Assembly (NCBI GenBank): GCA_034927505.1
Contig: JAYFPY010000028.1
Coordinates: 1-64,000 of the forward strand
Direction of reading: 5' to 3'
Source: RUG100 sp034927505
GTDB taxonomy: Bacteria; Bacillota; Clostridia; Peptostreptococcales; Anaerovoracaceae
Length of the DNA: 64,000 nt
This document shows, piece after piece, positions 23,068-31,617 of this stretch. A program made the position numbers and the translations under genes. Each line of letters begins with the position of its first letter. The stretch's first letter is position 1. The notes under the pieces are model-generated. The model was given only the letters and a program-made list of their open reading frames with translations, had not been told where the DNA came from and did no database searches.

Positions 23068-25380
23068 ATGGATAAATATCTGCCAAATTTCAAGAACTGT
23101 CTGGAAAAGGAAATCCCTTTCTGCCAGGCACGATGTCCCTTTCATCCGGACATCCACAGCTTTATCGAAAAAATGCAGCGGCAGGGATTCAACGCAGCTT
23201 ACAAAAATTACCGCAATGCGGTGGGCTTTCCGGGGATCGTTACCGGCCTGTGCCCTCAGTACTGCAAAGATGTTTGCCCTATGGACGAGCCTGTGGAAAT
23301 GCATCTGCTGGAACAGGCCGCTTTGGAATACGCAAAGAGGACCGATCCACCGGATTATAATCTGCCGAAAAAGAACGGGCACATCGCCATCATCGGCGGC
23401 GGGCTTTCCGGACTGGGGTGTGCTCTCAGGCTGACCACAAAAAAATATGACGTGACAATATATGAAAAAGCCGGTCATGTAGGCGGGCGGGCTCTGGATC
23501 TTATTGATGTTGAAAAGCTGAACGCCGAACTGGAAAAGCAGTTTCAATTCGAAGAATACAGGCTGATGACCGATATGGAGATCACCGATCCCGATGATCT
23601 TGCCGGATATGATGCGGTATATGTGGCCACCGGCGAGAGTGGATATGATTTTGATATCCTGAAAAAATCCGGTGAAGAAGGCAACGGCGATCCCTGCCTG
23701 CTCATAGGCAACACAGGCTTTTTTGCAGGCGGCGGGCTGCTGGGCAAAGATCTTATGAACGCCCTTGCCGACGGTCTTGCAATGGGAACTACTATAGATA
23801 ATTTTCTCAAAACCGGCAACCTGATATACACGCCTGAACATTCAGACACCATGTGCCATCTGGACGAAAACAAAGTACTGGATGCACCTGCGGTAAAACC
23901 TTCCGGCACAGAAACCAGCACCGGATATACAAAAGAAGAAGCCGCTGCCGAAGCATCAAGGTGCCTCAGGTGTCAGTGCGACAGCTGCAGGACGTTCTGC
24001 GATCTTACCGATTATTACAACCGATGGCCGGTGCGTATACGGGATGAGATCCAGGCTACTACTCTCCCCGGTTATTCCGAACTGAAAGCGACGCCTGCAA
24101 AAAGGCTGATCAACACATGCACCCAATGCGGTCTGTGCAAAGAAGTATGCCCGGAAGACATAGATCTGGGCGGGCTGATCCTGGAAGCACGAAAAAGCAT
24201 GCATCGTCAGGAAAAAATGGCTCCGGCCTACAACGAATTTTTCCTTCGGGATATGGACTTTACTAACGGGCCCCTTGCCGCTATGGCGAAACCTGCTCCG
24301 GGAAAGACAGACTGCCGATATGCTTTCTTCCCCGGATGTCAGCTGGGTGCTTCCGATCCGGAACTGGTGATCAGGTCCTATGGATACATTCTTTCACAAG
24401 ATCCGGAAGCCGGCATGTTCCTCTCCTGCTGCGGCATCCCTGCCGAGTGGGCCGGAGACGACGACCTTCTCAACAGAGAGCTGAGCCGTATGAACACCAC
24501 TTGGGAAGAGCTGGGACGCCCTGTACTGATACTGGCCTGTCCCACCTGTGGAAAATTCATCAGCAAGCACCTGCCTGGCATTGAGACTGTATTTCTTTAT
24601 GACTATATGGCGGGACACGGCATCGAATGTGACACGTCGAAGAGCGGACTGCGATGCGTTTTTGACCCCTGCTCTACCCGCGGCGATGACACCGTCAGAA
24701 CTTCCGTCAGAAAACTGGCAGAAAACGCAGGCTATGATCTTGAAAGTCTTCCGATCCAGGAAGGCCATTCCGCATGCTGCAGTTACGGCGGTCACAACAG
24801 TATAGCCGCTCCTGAATTTGCAGATCAAGTGGCAGACAAGCGGATCGGAGAAAAGGATCTGCCTTATATCGCCTACTGCATAAACTGCCGTGACGCGTTT
24901 TTAGCCCGGGGGAAAGATACACTGCACATCCTGGATGTGCTCTTCGACCGAACCCCTGTACAGACCACTGCCACAGCGCGGCGGGAAAACCGGGTGATCC
25001 TGAAGGAAACTCTTCTGAAAAAATTCTGGGGTGAAGAAATGAAAGAGAAAAAGGAAAAATATGCTTTTACCATGTCCATATCCGACGAGCTCCGCGAAAA
25101 ACTGGACGCCGAACACATCATCGAAGACGACATGTACAACGTGATCGGATTTTGTCTGCGCACCGGCCGATTCGTCCGTGACGGCAACAACGTCTGCAGC
25201 GGATATCGTCAGATAGGTCACGGTACCTTTTGGGCAGAGTTTACTGTAGACAAAAAAACTGCAGATGAAAAAAGCGACGATCATGTCGTCGCCGTTACTC
25301 TCGTGAACGGATATTCTCACCGCATGGAAATCGAACTGGAGGAGGTTTGGAATGGACACAAAATCAAAATTGATCTGTAA
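23068..25380 (+). CDS. GltD-like flavin oxidoreductase / ferredoxin / CCG-domain electron-transfer protein
   Basis: 770 residues. From N to C: a GltD-type Fe-S region (CLEKEIPFCQARCPFH, GLCPQYCKDVCP), a Rossmann FAD domain (IAIIGGGLSGLGCALRL at about 110-126), a second Cys set (CLRCQCDSCRTFC), a 4Fe-4S motif CTQCGLCKEVCPE, and two heterodisulfide-reductase-like CCG modules (PGCQLG...CCGIP and FDPCSTRG...CCSYGG). A separate C-terminal domain of about 110 residues follows. Its NAD(P) domain is shortened compared with GltD. It probably oxidises the hydroxylase and passes electrons through Fe-S centres. ATG 23068 is preferred (GGAGAATAT upstream). The longer frame starts inside a hairpin. Confidence 0.82.
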   Translation: MDKYLPNFKNCLEKEIPFCQARCPFHPDIHSFIEKMQRQGFNAAYKNYRNAVGFPGIVTGLCPQYCKDVCPMDEPVEMHLLEQAALEYAKRTDPPDYNLPKKNGHIAIIGGGLSGLGCALRLTTKKYDVTIYEKAGHVGGRALDLIDVEKLNAELEKQFQFEEYRLMTDMEITDPDDLAGYDAVYVATGESGYDFDILKKSGEEGNGDPCLLIGNTGFFAGGGLLGKDLMNALADGLAMGTTIDNFLKTGNLIYTPEHSDTMCHLDENKVLDAPAVKPSGTETSTGYTKEEAAAEASRCLRCQCDSCRTFCDLTDYYNRWPVRIRDEIQATTLPGYSELKATPAKRLINTCTQCGLCKEVCPEDIDLGGLILEARKSMHRQEKMAPAYNEFFLRDMDFTNGPLAAMAKPAPGKTDCRYAFFPGCQLGASDPELVIRSYGYILSQDPEAGMFLSCCGIPAEWAGDDDLLNRELSRMNTTWEELGRPVLILACPTCGKFISKHLPGIETVFLYDYMAGHGIECDTSKSGLRCVFDPCSTRGDDTVRTSVRKLAENAGYDLESLPIQEGHSACCSYGGHNSIAAPEFADQVADKRIGEKDLPYIAYCINCRDAFLARGKDTLHILDVLFDRTPVQTTATARRENRVILKETLLKKFWGEEMKEKKEKYAFTMSISDELREKLDAEHIIEDDMYNVIGFCLRTGRFVRDGNNVCSGYRQIGHGTFWAEFTVDKKTADEKSDDHVVAVTLVNGYSHRMEIELEEVWNGHKIKIDL

Positions 25381-25546
25381 CAAGTGCAATGTGCCGCTGG
25401 TAGAAATGGACGCCACTTTCAAATACCTGAAACGTTCATTCAAGCACAAAGTTTTAAGATGTCCGCAGTGCGGACAGATCTATCTCCCCGAAGAACTGAT
25501 CAAAACGAAAATGGCCGATGTGGAACGGGCACTGGAAGAAAAATAG
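25352..25546 (+). CDS. Small two-CxxC redox/zinc-ribbon protein of the hydroxylase cluster
   Basis: 64 residues with CNKC at 10-13 and CPQCG at 40-44, the pattern of a zinc ribbon or rubredoxin-like redox protein. It starts inside the end of the preceding gene (29-base overlap) behind GGAGG, so translation is coupled. It resembles a family I recall as DVU_1557, consistently found with the genes around it. A role as electron or metal carrier for the hydroxylase is inferred. Confidence 0.78.
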   Translation: MDTKSKLICNKCNVPLVEMDATFKYLKRSFKHKVLRCPQCGQIYLPEELIKTKMADVERALEEK

Positions 25547-25551
25547 CAAAC

Positions 25552-25854
25552 CTATAGATTTCTTCCCTTATATTGAACAGTAACCACATTCACTATATGC
25601 TTTTTCTCATCTATTTTGTATATCGCTATATAGTTGTCTATCAGAAACTGCTTGTATCCCTTGCCCGCATACGCTCCTTCTACTCTGTCCTGATGAGAAT
25701 CCGGAAAAACCTCCAGTGTTTTCAGCGCTTTACGGATCCTGTTTGTTTGTTTTTGCGCATTTCCCATTGACTGTTTATTCTCTGCGATATAAGCAAAAAT
25801 ACCATCAATGTCCTTAAATGCTTTTGGATATAATCGTACTCTATATTTATCCAT
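25552..25854 (-). CDS. RelE/ParE-family toxin
   Basis: 100 residues with the ParE/RelE fold pattern: YRVRLYPKAFKDIDGIFAYIAENKQS at the N-terminus, LKTLEVFPDSHQDR in the centre and YKQFLIDNYIAIYKIDEKKHIVNVVTVQYKGRNL at the C-terminus. The catalytic His/Lys/Arg of RelE ribonucleases are not clearly present, so a ParE-type gyrase target is possible. The gene overlaps the antitoxin gene by eight bases and points toward the end of the hydroxylase operon. Confidence 0.85.
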   Translation of the reverse strand: MDKYRVRLYPKAFKDIDGIFAYIAENKQSMGNAQKQTNRIRKALKTLEVFPDSHQDRVEGAYAGKGYKQFLIDNYIAIYKIDEKKHIVNVVTVQYKGRNL

Positions 25855-26110
25855 AGTATTTTTTATTCAACTGTTCAAAGGCTTTATCCAGTTCTATGGA
25901 CTCGCCTCCCTCTTTCATTTCCGTTTCTGATTCATAGATAGCCCTGTCGATATGATTGATTTTTACAATTCTATCATAGAGTTCGCTGCTCATGACGACG
26001 AGATCGCTGTACCCGTTTTTTGTAACAAAAATAGGCTCCTGCTCCTTATGTGCAAGTTCTGATATTTCACTTGTTTTTCTAAGCTCTTTGATCGGTATGA
26101 TGTGCGGCAT
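25847..26110 (-). CDS. Phd/YefM-family antitoxin
   Basis: 87 residues. The N-terminal DNA-binding part (IIPIKELRKTSEISELAHKEQEPIFVTKNGYSDLVVMSSELYDR) is classic Phd/YefM. The acidic C-terminus (about 60-87) would wrap the toxin. It is the first gene of the pair, with GGAAGG before the ATG, and it represses its own promoter through the palindrome at 26131-26155. Confidence 0.9.
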   Translation of the reverse strand: MPHIIPIKELRKTSEISELAHKEQEPIFVTKNGYSDLVVMSSELYDRIVKINHIDRAIYESETEMKEGGESIELDKAFEQLNKKYYG

Positions 26111-26130
26111 AGTATACTTTTCCTTCCTTT

Positions 26131-26155
26131 GGCATAATTATAGCATAATTATGCC
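26131..26155. promoter_or_regulatory. Toxin-antitoxin operator overlapping its promoter
   Basis: A perfect 11-bp inverted repeat GGCATAATTAT-GCT-ATAATTATGCC read on the minus strand. It contains TATAAT of the likely -10 box and sits 21 bases before the antitoxin start. Confidence 0.8.
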
Positions 26156-26182
26156 TTGTAATCAATGGTTGCTTCACCATGT

Positions 26183-27037
26183 TTACGGCAGCCTGTACCA
26201 CTGCCTGCTCGGGGGAGCGTACCCCCAGCGACCGCCGTCTATAAATACATAGTAATTTCCTCCGGACAGCACCATATCTCCCCGCGCAAGATCGCTCTTC
26301 TGAGACCCGTCGCTCCAGTCTTTTATGATTCTTCCGGTTATTTTCATAGTGCTGTACCATCCGTACACTTCGCCTCCCGGTCCTGTCGACGCCTGTTTCT
26401 TGTTTATCGATATGTCCTCCACCACCACGTAATACTCGCCGTCTGTATATTTGAATATGCCGCCTGAAGCCACATCTATAGTCATGTATTTGTCGGCGTA
26501 ATCCGACTGCTCCGGCCAGTAGTTCGATGTCAGTTTTATGTCCGTACCCGGATATGTGCCTTCCCCTTCCGATACAGTCTTTTCTCCGGTCTGAGTTATC
26601 GGTTCCAGATCTCCGTCGGCTTCTGCCAGGGTTTTGCCCTTGCTGCTGTAGACCGACAGCACAACATTGATCTTGTTCTCGGAGATCTGACCGGTCTTCA
26701 TTCCTACAGTCTTGTCGTTGTAATAGCTTTTGTCATAAGCCATATTTCCGTCTACGAGCAGATATCCCTCATCGCTGATCTTGATTTTTTTGCCGTCGTA
26801 TTCGATCACATTATTTTCAGTTGTCAGCTTGCTGCAGGTATTCGTTTTCCCTCTCATGGTCTCCATGAGATTCTTCGATATCATCTGAGCCTCAGACTTG
26901 TTTTCCGTGGCCCTGTATGTGCTGAGTACCGGGGAAAGCGCTGCGATTGCTGCCGTCACAAAGATCCCGCATATCAGCAGGCCTACGATCACCTCTATAA
27001 GGGTCATCCCCTTTTTGTCGACAGCGAAACCTTTCAT
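26183..27037 (-). CDS. Type IV pilus minor pilin (prepilin with GMTLIEV motif)
   Basis: 284 residues. The class III signal peptide reads MKGFAVDKKG-MTLIEV: cleavage after Gly10, Glu at mature position 5, then a hydrophobic helix of about 20 residues. The rest is a soluble pilin-like domain ending in GGRWGYAPPSRQWY. The longer frame is rejected: ATG 27037 lies 22 bases after the previous stop and has AAGGAAGGG. It is the last gene of the minor pilin group. It likely primes pilus assembly or sits near the tip. Confidence 0.82.
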   Translation of the reverse strand: MKGFAVDKKGMTLIEVIVGLLICGIFVTAAIAALSPVLSTYRATENKSEAQMISKNLMETMRGKTNTCSKLTTENNVIEYDGKKIKISDEGYLLVDGNMAYDKSYYNDKTVGMKTGQISENKINVVLSVYSSKGKTLAEADGDLEPITQTGEKTVSEGEGTYPGTDIKLTSNYWPEQSDYADKYMTIDVASGGIFKYTDGEYYVVVEDISINKKQASTGPGGEVYGWYSTMKITGRIIKDWSDGSQKSDLARGDMVLSGGNYYVFIDGGRWGYAPPSRQWYRLP

Positions 27038-27059
27038 CCTTTCCCTTCCTTTGCTTTTC

Positions 27060-27386
27060 TCAGTTGCTTGTTTTCGTAAAATACACCATATCCCCGGCAT
27101 CTTTAACGGTTATTCCCTCCGATATGGTCTTTCCGTCTACCGTTATCATCATAATGCCGTCGCCAGCTTTCGTTCCCGTATCATTGCTGACTATCTTGGC
27201 GTTGGCTTCGGCTTTTTGGTTTATGTCATCAGCCTTTTTGTTCATATTGATCCCGGCGAAAACCAGACCGGCTGCCGTCGCCAGTATGATGACCAGTATC
27301 ACAAAACTGGCCAGTCCTTCCACCAGCAGCTCGCCTCTTTTATTACAAAGCGTTTTCTTCAGTTTTCCGATTTTTCCAAGTTCCAT
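27060..27386 (-). CDS. Small pilin-like membrane-anchored protein
   Basis: 108 residues. The N-terminal NKRGELLVEGLASFVILVIILATAAGLVFAGI resembles a prepilin (Gly before Glu-Leu-Leu, Glu near +5) but lacks the Phe/Met +1 of canonical pilins. The short C-terminal domain carries no Cys. It overlaps the upstream gene by 28 bases. A minor pseudopilin (PilV/GspI-like) is the likely role. Confidence 0.65.
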   Translation of the reverse strand: MELGKIGKLKKTLCNKRGELLVEGLASFVILVIILATAAGLVFAGINMNKKADDINQKAEANAKIVSNDTGTKAGDGIMMITVDGKTISEGITVKDAGDMVYFTKTSN

Positions 27387-27961
27387 ATCTCATTGCTCCA
27401 GTTCTTCGTCAAACCGGACCCTGTGTACCATCCGGTATAACTGTAGTGTATCTTCAGATCATAATGATCATCGTTTTTATCTTCGACTGTATATTTTACC
27501 GTTATATTTGTAAGACTCAAACTGTTGCCGGTTATGGCACCCGAGCTCACTGCCGTTACTGTTCCGTTGAAATCATACTGTATTTCCACATCTGCAACAG
27601 TATAGTCATCCAGTCTGCTTTCATCTAGCTCCACAGATGCAGAAACGACGCATCCCGCCTTAGAGTACTCTTGTCCCGCCGAAGCGCTGCAGCCGGCCAG
27701 GAAATCAGACTCTGCTCTGTCGCGAAGGAACTGCCCCAGTTTTCCGCCCTTCATCGAATCCGTTATCACACTGCCTGCAGACTTGCTCACATAATATACA
27801 CCTCGGCTCTGTGCATCTTTGCTGGTGGAATGAAGACCGTTTGCAGCAAAACCAAGGACCGCAGTCCCTGCTATCAGCAGAATAACAGCGATTATCACTA
27901 CCACTATGAGGGTCTCTCCCTTTTTATTGCACAGCCCTCTGCACAGCCGCCCTTTCATCAT
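27359..27961 (-). CDS. Minor pilin-like protein (PilX/GspK-like position)
   Basis: 200 residues. The N-terminus MMKGRLCRGLCNKKGETLIVVVIIAVILLIAGTAVLGF has a basic leader, Gly-Glu-Thr cleavage region and one membrane helix (about 16-38). The remainder is a predicted extracellular domain with a Cys in FLAGCSASAG. The same NKKGE/NKRGE leader is shared with the next gene, suggesting duplication. It belongs to the minor pilin operon. Confidence 0.7.
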   Translation of the reverse strand: MMKGRLCRGLCNKKGETLIVVVIIAVILLIAGTAVLGFAANGLHSTSKDAQSRGVYYVSKSAGSVITDSMKGGKLGQFLRDRAESDFLAGCSASAGQEYSKAGCVVSASVELDESRLDDYTVADVEIQYDFNGTVTAVSSGAITGNSLSLTNITVKYTVEDKNDDHYDLKIHYSYTGWYTGSGLTKNWSNEIWNLEKSEN

Positions 27962-27994
27962 GGTTTTCTTTCCCTTTCTTTCTCTTTCTTCCCG

Positions 27995-30499
27995 TTACTT
28001 CCACGGCGTCCTGTGGAAATCCGTCCCCAGTTTACAGTCGTCATTGCTGATATCAAAGTGTGGATAAGTGTACTTGAACGGCCCCGCTTCGCTCCCGTCG
28101 CTGACCATACCTGCAAAGTCATGGGTCTTCAGCTTCGACGGGCTCAAAAATGATGCATTGCCGCCGTTTGACTCTGTATTCATCGGTTCTGTATCGATCC
28201 CGACACAGTTTGTCCCTGCTGCGACGCCGTTGGTCCTTGCATATCCAAAAGCCGATCCTGTAGTCTCCGAATGACTCCCGGTAATATGTCCGATACTGTA
28301 GCAATCCGAAATCGTACCGAACCCCAGATGGCCTGCCAGCCCTCCTGCTCTTGCAGCATTATCAACAGACGCAGTGCTTTTGCATGATACAGCTCCTGTA
28401 TTGTAGCATTTGCTTACCATATTTCCGGTAGTTACCGTCATGCCTCCTATCAGTCCTCCTGTAAACAAATACCCCTTTCCCTCGTTGCTGATACTTCCGG
28501 CATTACAGCAGTATTCTACATCACTGTCCCATGCAAACATCTGCCCGCATATACCGCCGCCGTATGTCGGCTCAGATCCCGCTGCATAACAGCTGCTTTT
28601 GCAGGTCCCTGCATTGACGCAGTACCGCACAGTCGGCCCATTAGAGAAAAAACTCGGTTTATACAAATAAGCACAGATGCCGCCGGTGTTTGCCGCCGAT
28701 ACCACGTTTCTGTCATTTTTTATACCGTCATTGGAATAACTGTAGTCTGCCGAACCGCGAGCCCCGAAATACGGCGTCCCGGCCATCCCGGTCTCATTTC
28801 TGTCTGTCCCGTTCTCACAATAAGATATGTCACCATAATTGAATGCACAAATGCCTCCCGCATACGCATTTTTCACATTGGCAGATGCATATACATCCGC
28901 ACCGTTATAGCATCCTTTGACTACCGCTTTTCCGTTTCGGATCCCGTAATTGATCCCGCATATGCCCCCCGCCATGCCATATTCTCCGCCCTGAGTGCTT
29001 CGCACCTTGCCGCCGGTCACTGTGCAGTTTCGTATGATCCCATAGTTTCTCCCACAGATCGCCCCTGAATATCTATTGGTGGAATTTATGAAATATCGTT
29101 CCTTCTGTATCTCGGATGCGCTCTCATAGCTCTTCAGATAATTCTCCGAATAGTCGATGGTAACTCCGTTTATATCCGCCGTCGAAGATGTCCGCCCAAA
29201 TAGTCCCGCCTGAGAAGCAGTCACAGTAAGATCGATGATCCGATAAGCTTTTCCGCTGCTGATGCCGGTATACTTGCCGGCGAATCCGAGCGCTCCGTTC
29301 TTCTCATCGCCTTCATCTATCCCTATGGGCGTGAACTCCAGAATGTCATTTTTATAATCGCGGCATTTGATGTCCTTTGTCTGCACATAGTTCGCCGAGG
29401 AAGTGATATCATATCTGACATTGTTAAGATGTCGTATGCTGCTGACCTGATTTTTTGTCACATTTCCGTCTTTGGACTGAGCCTTGTAATATGTATGCGC
29501 GGCATTGCTGCCGACTGTATTGCTGTCTCCTCCCAGATATGCCCGCACCGACGCCGTCACATTTCCCGGCTTCAGTGTCGGAAATTTTGTTTTTATGCTA
29601 TAAGCGCTGTAAGGCGTATCCATGATCACAGCAAGAATCGATTTGCCCTCTTCGCTTTTTTCAAAATACAGACCATTGCCGTTTACTGCATCGGCAACTG
29701 AAGTATTCACATCTTCCCATTTGATATCTTCATCCGGTCCTATGACGATCTTCTTTGCTGTGCCGCTCTCCGGATTTAGTGTTATCTCATATGTATAGGT
29801 CTCAGGCCCTATGTCGGGAACTGTTATCTCGCATGTTAACAGTCCGTAATTGCTGCCGCCGTTGATATTATTTCCAACGCCTTCGCTGCCGTCATAATCG
29901 GCTATCACCGCAGACATATCGTCCAGTGTCGTTCCCCCCGGCACTCCGGTGCTGTCCACCGCCCAGTATCCGGTCTCATTGGTCTTCAAAGTTTTTTTAT
30001 CTCTGGTGTATACGTTATATTCCTCACCGCTGCCGTATCCGATCGATTTTCTTTCTTCACTGTAAAAAGTCGACAGGACCTTCCCTGTTTTATAATTATA
30101 TTCAACAAGGATCGTATCGTCTAACAGCGATGCATCGCTGAGGTGCCCGTCCAGCAGTTTATAGACAGGATTTCCCTCTTTGTCGCTGTCGCTGCTGTCG
30201 AGACATATATATTTTATGTTTGTTTTGTTGTTGTCCAGTTCATTGGAATCGATCTTCGGGTCTATTTTAGAAATATCGACACTTCCTTCTGCTTTGATCT
30301 CACCTTCATCGCCCTTTGAGTAGAGTTTGGTCATAGAATTCTGTGCAACGTTAAATATGGCACGAGCCGTTTCGATCCGTGCATTTTGTTTTGAATTCCT
30401 GATATAGCTGATTGCTGATGGAAGTGCAATAGCTGCAATAACAGCAAGTATTACTATTACAACTATAACCTCTATCAAAGTAAATCCCTTTTTTTTCAT
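27995..30499 (-). CDS. Giant minor pilin with GLUG-like repeats, candidate pilus-tip adhesin
   Basis: 834 residues. A canonical prepilin start (MKKKGFTLIEVIVVIVILAVIAAIALP; Glu at +5) is joined to a very large extracellular region. From about 460 on it contains repeated Gly-rich turns of the form NYGIIRNCTVTGG, AGGICGINYG, AGGICAFNYGDISYC, GGICAYLY, GGGICGQMF, GGLIGGMTV, GGLAGHLG, typical of GLUG-type beta-helix adhesins. Most pilins are 130-200 residues. Many Cys occur in the repeats, allowing disulfide or isopeptide-like stabilisation. Its own promoter lies at 30523-30551. Tip location and adhesion are inferred from this architecture. Confidence 0.85.
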   Translation of the reverse strand: MKKKGFTLIEVIVVIVILAVIAAIALPSAISYIRNSKQNARIETARAIFNVAQNSMTKLYSKGDEGEIKAEGSVDISKIDPKIDSNELDNNKTNIKYICLDSSDSDKEGNPVYKLLDGHLSDASLLDDTILVEYNYKTGKVLSTFYSEERKSIGYGSGEEYNVYTRDKKTLKTNETGYWAVDSTGVPGGTTLDDMSAVIADYDGSEGVGNNINGGSNYGLLTCEITVPDIGPETYTYEITLNPESGTAKKIVIGPDEDIKWEDVNTSVADAVNGNGLYFEKSEEGKSILAVIMDTPYSAYSIKTKFPTLKPGNVTASVRAYLGGDSNTVGSNAAHTYYKAQSKDGNVTKNQVSSIRHLNNVRYDITSSANYVQTKDIKCRDYKNDILEFTPIGIDEGDEKNGALGFAGKYTGISSGKAYRIIDLTVTASQAGLFGRTSSTADINGVTIDYSENYLKSYESASEIQKERYFINSTNRYSGAICGRNYGIIRNCTVTGGKVRSTQGGEYGMAGGICGINYGIRNGKAVVKGCYNGADVYASANVKNAYAGGICAFNYGDISYCENGTDRNETGMAGTPYFGARGSADYSYSNDGIKNDRNVVSAANTGGICAYLYKPSFFSNGPTVRYCVNAGTCKSSCYAAGSEPTYGGGICGQMFAWDSDVEYCCNAGSISNEGKGYLFTGGLIGGMTVTTGNMVSKCYNTGAVSCKSTASVDNAARAGGLAGHLGFGTISDCYSIGHITGSHSETTGSAFGYARTNGVAAGTNCVGIDTEPMNTESNGGNASFLSPSKLKTHDFAGMVSDGSEAGPFKYTYPHFDISNDDCKLGTDFHRTPWK

Positions 30500-30522
30500 G
30501 ACCCCTACCTCTAACGGGTTAT

Positions 30523-30551
30523 ATTATAACATTTTTTGATCATCACTACAA
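30523..30551 (-). promoter_or_regulatory. Promoter of the minor pilin genes
   Basis: Minus-strand TTGTAG (30546-30551), a 17-base spacer and TATAAT (30523-30528), with TG one base before the -10 hexamer (extended -10). Confidence 0.65.
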
Positions 30552-30560
30552 TAAAAGGGA

Positions 30561-31607
30561 CTATAGATAATACCTCAGATCGGCTTTATCTGTACTGGCC
30601 TGCAGTGCAGTTTCACCGCTTATGCGACCTTCTTTTACCAAACGTGCCAGGTCGCCGTTCAGCGTATGCATCCCCAGTGCAGCCGATGACTGCATGACGG
30701 ACGGCAGCTGATGACATTTGTCCTCACGTATCAGATTGCCCACCGCATCAGTGCCGATGAGTATTTCTGTTGCGGCGATCCTGCCGTTTTTGTCCGCCGT
30801 CGGCAGCAGCTGCTGTGTTATTATCCCACGGATCACCATGGATAGCTGCGACCTCATTTGATTCTGTATCTGAGGCGGACATGTATCGATGATCCTGTCG
30901 ATCGTATGACTTGCTCCTGTTGTATGCAGTGTAGACAGCACAAGATGTCCTGTCTCTGCGGCTGTTACGGCCGTAGATATGGTTTCATAATCCCGCATCT
31001 CTCCTACCAGAATGACATCCGGATCTTCACGCATCGCAGATCTCAGCGCTGCAGCGAACGATTGCACCGAAGCTCCGACTTCTCGCTGATGGATTATGGA
31101 AAGATTCTGGTCGAAGGTATACTCTATCGGGTCCTCCACTGTAAGGATATGTTCGGCCCGGCTCTTTGAAATATGATCTATCATTGCCGCCAATGTCGTT
31201 GATTTCCCGCTGCCCGTAGGTCCGGTCAGCAGTACCAGTCCGCTTGGCTCATCCGCCAGCTTTTTGAGCACAGGCGGCAATGACAGTTCTTCCAGGGTCG
31301 GTATGCTGTCGCTGATAACACGGACAGCAGCAGATAATCCCTTCATCTGCCTGTACACGTTCACTCTGTACCTTTTCCCGTCCGCATCCGAATATGCAAA
31401 ATCCTGATCCCTGCCCTCGTCCAGACTTTTTTTCTGTCTTTCGCTGCACATCGACAATATCAGTTCTTTGCTTTCTTTTTCGGACAAGCTCCCCTCCAGA
31501 CGGTGCAGAGCTCCGTTTTTTCTTACCGTTATCGGCAGTCCCTGTGTTATATGAACATCTGAGCATTTTTCCGCCCTGGCTGTTTTCAGTAAATTCCCTA
31601 TTTCCAT
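30561..31607 (-). CDS. pilT: Type IV pilus retraction ATPase PilT
   Basis: 348 residues, normal length. Walker A TGPTGSGKSTTL at about 128-139, Asp box VEDPIEYTFD, Walker B region DPDVILVGEMRD, His box HLVLSTLHTTGA and the C-terminal AAL..HTLNGDLARLV end. All retraction-ATPase motifs are present, so twitching or pilus retraction is plausible. The gene follows pilB with a 10-base gap. Confidence 0.94.
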   Translation of the reverse strand: MEIGNLLKTARAEKCSDVHITQGLPITVRKNGALHRLEGSLSEKESKELILSMCSERQKKSLDEGRDQDFAYSDADGKRYRVNVYRQMKGLSAAVRVISDSIPTLEELSLPPVLKKLADEPSGLVLLTGPTGSGKSTTLAAMIDHISKSRAEHILTVEDPIEYTFDQNLSIIHQREVGASVQSFAAALRSAMREDPDVILVGEMRDYETISTAVTAAETGHLVLSTLHTTGASHTIDRIIDTCPPQIQNQMRSQLSMVIRGIITQQLLPTADKNGRIAATEILIGTDAVGNLIREDKCHQLPSVMQSSAALGMHTLNGDLARLVKEGRISGETALQASTDKADLRYYL

Positions 31608-31617
31608 ATCCGTACCC

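Noticed and set aside
20134..25546. Selenocysteine in the hydroxylase operon
   Set aside because: All frames run without in-frame TGA until their natural stops, and no SECIS-like element was needed to explain any gene.
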